Source of the DNA: DAIPKP01 sp964539095
GTDB taxonomy: Bacteria > Synergistota > Synergistia > Synergistales > Aminiphilaceae
Reading direction: 5' to 3'
NCBI GenBank assembly: GCA_964539095.1
Contig: CAZIFL010000001.1
Coordinates: 124,001 to 188,000, forward strand
DNA length: 64,000 nucleotides
Position numbers and translations under genes: made by a program. Positions 61,593 through 64,000 of the stretch are shown here, piece by piece. Every line of letters begins with the position of its first letter. Positions within the stretch are counted from its first letter, which is position 1. Under the pieces are notes generated by a model. It was not told where the DNA came from and searched no databases. It was given only the letters and a program-made list of their open reading frames with translations.

Positions 61593-62493
61593 GATCTCGC
61601 CCCCCTCACAGAAAGAGGCTTCGAAAATTCCTCGATTTTTTATCGTTACAGGAATTTCCGGTAGCGGCAAATCCACAGCCCTCAACATGTTTGAGGATCA
61701 CGGTTTTTTTGTTATAGATAACATCCCCCCTGCGCTTCTGCTTCAGCTTGTAGACATTCTCCAGCATCACCAGGGTGCTCTGGAAAAGGGAGTAGCTGCA
61801 GGAATTGATGTCCGGGGGGAGGTTTCTTTCGAAAAAATCCCCTTGATAGTCCATGAAATACGTTCGCAAATCAAAAAAACAACCATCCTTTTTTTCGATG
61901 CGGAGGACCGGAAAATTCTGGATCGCTACGAAACCACACGAAGGCAGCATCCCTTTCGAGGTTTTTCGCTGCTTGAAGCGATCCAGCAGGAGCGTCAACT
62001 TCTAGCCCCTCTAAAAGCTTTGGCTGACCGTGTTATCGACACATCGGCACTTTCGATCCAAAAACTCCAGAGTGTTGTAGCCAACGAAATCCTCACGGAT
62101 CCAGAGCACTCATACTCTCTGGAGCTGTCCTCTTTCGGATTCAAGTACGGATCTCCGGAAAACTGCAACTATCTCTTCGATGTGCGTTTTCTGCCAAACC
62201 CTTTCTATTATGATACTCTGCGTTACTTTACAGGAAAAGATGCGGCCGTTCAGGACTTTGTCTTCCAATATCCCGAGGCAAAAATTTTTCTAGATGCTGC
62301 CTGTTCTCTAGTAAACAGCGTCCTTCCTTACTATCTTACAAAGGGGAAAAGCCTTATTCATATTGCGGTGGGATGTACTGGAGGACGCCATCGCTCTGTG
62401 GCGGTGATTGAGAAAATGAAAGAACACTTCCTTTCCTGCGAAATTCCGGTTCGTGTTCTTCACAGAGACATTGATAAGGAGGAGTACCAGTGA
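61579..62493 (+). CDS. rapZ: RNase adapter RapZ (nucleotide-binding YvcJ)
   Basis: 304 residues. P-loop GISGSGKST at 25-33. VIDNIPPALL, DVRFLPNPFY and the C-terminal IAVGCTGGRHRSVAV match the family. In E. coli RapZ guides RNase E to the GlmZ RNA to control glucosamine-6-phosphate synthesis; in Bacillus, YvcJ affects competence. The trio rapZ-yvcK-whiA is conserved. It overlaps mogA by 14 bases. Confidence 0.95.
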   Translation: MSTHEISPPSQKEASKIPRFFIVTGISGSGKSTALNMFEDHGFFVIDNIPPALLLQLVDILQHHQGALEKGVAAGIDVRGEVSFEKIPLIVHEIRSQIKKTTILFFDAEDRKILDRYETTRRQHPFRGFSLLEAIQQERQLLAPLKALADRVIDTSALSIQKLQSVVANEILTDPEHSYSLELSSFGFKYGSPENCNYLFDVRFLPNPFYYDTLRYFTGKDAAVQDFVFQYPEAKIFLDAACSLVNSVLPYYLTKGKSLIHIAVGCTGGRHRSVAVIEKMKEHFLSCEIPVRVLHRDIDKEEYQ

Positions 62494-63602
62494 CCACCAC
62501 GTGGAGCGATTTCTTCCTCGGCATTCTCGCAGGTATTCTCGGGAGCGCGATCTTTATCGGACTCTATCTTCAGCGAGGAGGTCGACGGATGGCTTCGCTC
62601 ATACGAAAAAGAGAGGAGAAAATTCGTCACGCCCAGCATCTCCGCCTCTCCATGGGTCCACATGTGGTAGCTCTTGGAGGGGGCACAGGACTCTCCACCC
62701 TTTTACGAGGGCTTAAACGGTATACCCGCAATATTACTGCAGTCGTAACCGTGAGCGATGAGGGAGGAAGCTCCGGAAGGCTTCGGCAGGAATGGGGGAT
62801 GCTTCCCCCAGGAGATATTCGCAATTGCATCGTAGCCCTTGCAGAAGACGATAATTATTTGAATAATATCTTAAACTTTAGATTTGATCGGGGGGAGTTG
62901 TCGGGGCATAACCTCGGCAATCTGATTCTCCTGGCAGCTACAGAGATTGCAGGGGATTTTCGTGCTGCAGTGGAAGAGATGAACAATCTCCTTGCTATTC
63001 GAGGGAGAGTCCTTCCCGTAACGAGCGAAGCCATACAAATTACCGCAGAACTTAAAGACCAAAGCATTGTCCGGGGAGAGCTGGAGATAAGCTGCAAAGG
63101 CTCGCAGATTTGTCGCATCTGGCTTGAGCCTTCTGATGTAGCACCTCTTCCAGAGATACTTGAGGCCATCGAAAAGGCGGATATTCTTGTACTCGGCCCG
63201 GGGAGCCTCTTTACCAGTATTCTTCCCAATCTACTGGTACCGGATATTGCCGAAGCCCTACGGACATCGGGGAAACCTATTATTTATGTAGCAAACCTCA
63301 TGACGCAGCCGGGAGAAACGGAAGGACTCACTTTTGAGGATCATGTCATTTGGATTCGAAATCTTCTTCACAAGTGGCCGGATTACGTATTTGCAAATAA
63401 CGGAACTATCCCTCCGGAAATCGTAGAAAAGTATCGCCGGGATGGTGCCACCCCCCTTATAGGAACCTCCAGATCTTTGGATTATACCTGTATTGATGGT
63501 GACTTCCTCTCCATCGAAAAGGGCCTTCTCCGGCATAACAGTAATCGTCTTGCAGAAGAGATCATTCGTCTTTACAAATATACAACTCCATCAGGAATAT
63601 GA
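62490..63602 (+). CDS. yvcK: YvcK/GlmR family protein (CofD-like fold)
   Basis: 370 residues. VALGGGTGLSTLLRGLK starts the CofD-like Rossmann fold near residue 60; SDEGGSSGRLR, LPPGDIRNCI and SGHNLGNLIL follow. In Bacillus, GlmR/YvcK binds UDP-GlcNAc and stimulates GlmS to feed wall synthesis. Here an N-terminal membrane segment (about 8-27) is present. GTGA overlap with rapZ. Confidence 0.93.
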   Translation: MTTTWSDFFLGILAGILGSAIFIGLYLQRGGRRMASLIRKREEKIRHAQHLRLSMGPHVVALGGGTGLSTLLRGLKRYTRNITAVVTVSDEGGSSGRLRQEWGMLPPGDIRNCIVALAEDDNYLNNILNFRFDRGELSGHNLGNLILLAATEIAGDFRAAVEEMNNLLAIRGRVLPVTSEAIQITAELKDQSIVRGELEISCKGSQICRIWLEPSDVAPLPEILEAIEKADILVLGPGSLFTSILPNLLVPDIAEALRTSGKPIIYVANLMTQPGETEGLTFEDHVIWIRNLLHKWPDYVFANNGTIPPEIVEKYRRDGATPLIGTSRSLDYTCIDGDFLSIEKGLLRHNSNRLAEEIIRLYKYTTPSGI

Positions 63603-64000
63603 GAAACTACACAGAATTCATGTGGGATGAGTGGAATCACCGTTCTATCGAAAATCCCCTCTCTGCAAAAATAGAACTTGCAGGAATATATGCAGCTCTG
63701 GCCTCTGGAAACACACCGGGGAGGATCGAAAGTTCTCGTTCGTGGATCTATCGCCGCATTCAAAAACTTTGGATCCATGCCGGATGGGAATCGGGAACTC
63801 CCTTTTCGCGAAGTCTTATCCTTCCCGAAGGGGGAAATGCAAAAAAAATCCTTTTTACCTTTCCAGAAAGAAGACAAGAAGAGCTTTCCAAAATAGGTGG
63901 GCTTCTTCTTAAGGATGGACGCTATCGGATACCTTTATGGATTGAGGGTCTATGGGGAGGGGGAGGAAGACAGTATTTCCCTCAGAATGGCTATTACCTT
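63599..64000 (+). CDS. whiA: WhiA-like protein, N-terminal part (cut by window edge)
   Basis: 134 residues visible, beginning MRNYTEFMWDEW. The ATG shares ATGA with the yvcK stop. The sequence is divergent, but LSAKIELAGIYAALA and EGLWGGGGRQYFPQNGYYL fit the homing-endonuclease-like first domain of WhiA. WhiA binds DNA and affects sporulation or division genes. The call leans on the rapZ-yvcK-whiA order; the helix-turn-helix half lies outside. Confidence 0.7.
   Translation, partial: MRNYTEFMWDEWNHRSIENPLSAKIELAGIYAALASGNTPGRIESSRSWIYRRIQKLWIHAGWESGTPFSRSLILPEGGNAKKILFTFPERRQEELSKIGGLLLKDGRYRIPLWIEGLWGGGGRQYFPQNGYYL

Noticed and set aside
1..64000. CRISPR arrays, tRNA/rRNA genes, insertion sequences, phage genes
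   Set aside because: No regularly spaced repeats, no cloverleaf-like intergenic stretches and no transposase or integrase motifs were seen; all gaps are under about 280 bases.

Overview
The window is a dense, almost uninterrupted bacterial chromosome segment of about 62 genes, with no intergenic gap above about 280 bases. I see no rRNA, tRNA, CRISPR array, insertion sequence or phage gene. The gene content points to an anaerobic, amino-acid-degrading, non-sporulating bacterium. The best guess is the phylum Synergistota, for four reasons: histidine catabolism genes, a selenocysteine-type selD, molybdenum-cofactor genes, and SpoIID-like and SpoIVB-like proteins standing alone without sporulation operons. 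The phylum is an inference and was not tested by a search.

Layout. 1-4230: the end of coaBC, an ATPase-degenerate priA, der and hup (HU), closed by a good terminator. 4271-6824: a radical-SAM/helix-hairpin-helix protein (minus strand), divergent from nadE. 6870-12581: the yebC-ruvC-ruvA-ruvB Holliday-junction block, running into a small membrane protein, a SpoIID/LytB protein and queA. 12643-15071: a three-gene AmmeMemoRadiSam-type cluster (LigB-like, AMMECR1, radical SAM), a widely conserved system of unknown function. 15127-18955: hutH-ftcD-hutI. 18958-22046: an orphan TroA/ZnuA-like protein facing selD and birA; selD is itself read through an in-frame UGA. 22196-31934: prfB with a +1 programmed frameshift, an S55 (SpoIVB-type) peptidase, tmk-yaaR-holB-ricT, ftsY, an unknown gene, a DUF4416 gene and purB. 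32054-37634: glpX, veg (minus), mnmA, a Lon-like protease and nth. 37748-38038: a TrpR-like regulator (minus).

38240-55174 is a complete division and cell-wall (dcw) cluster: MraZ operator, mraZ, rsmH, ftsL, ftsI, murE, murF, mraY, murD, ftsW, murG, murC, murB, ftsQ, ftsA, ftsZ. Most junctions overlap by 1-40 bases, which suggests translational coupling. A SPOR-domain protein follows at 55450. 56175-61592 is a molybdopterin cluster (moeA, a moeA-substrate-binding fusion, moaA, moaC, mogA), coupled by overlaps to rapZ-yvcK-whiA, where the window ends inside whiA.

The most notable signals are: the UGA/Sec codon in selD with a SECIS-like hairpin; a perfect 46-bp palindrome inside the nth coding region and a 13-bp-arm inverted repeat inside veg; the AmmeMemoRadiSam cluster; catalytically degenerate PriA and Lon-like ATPase sites; an unassigned protein at 29325-30152; and a protein-like 56-codon frame after ftsZ.
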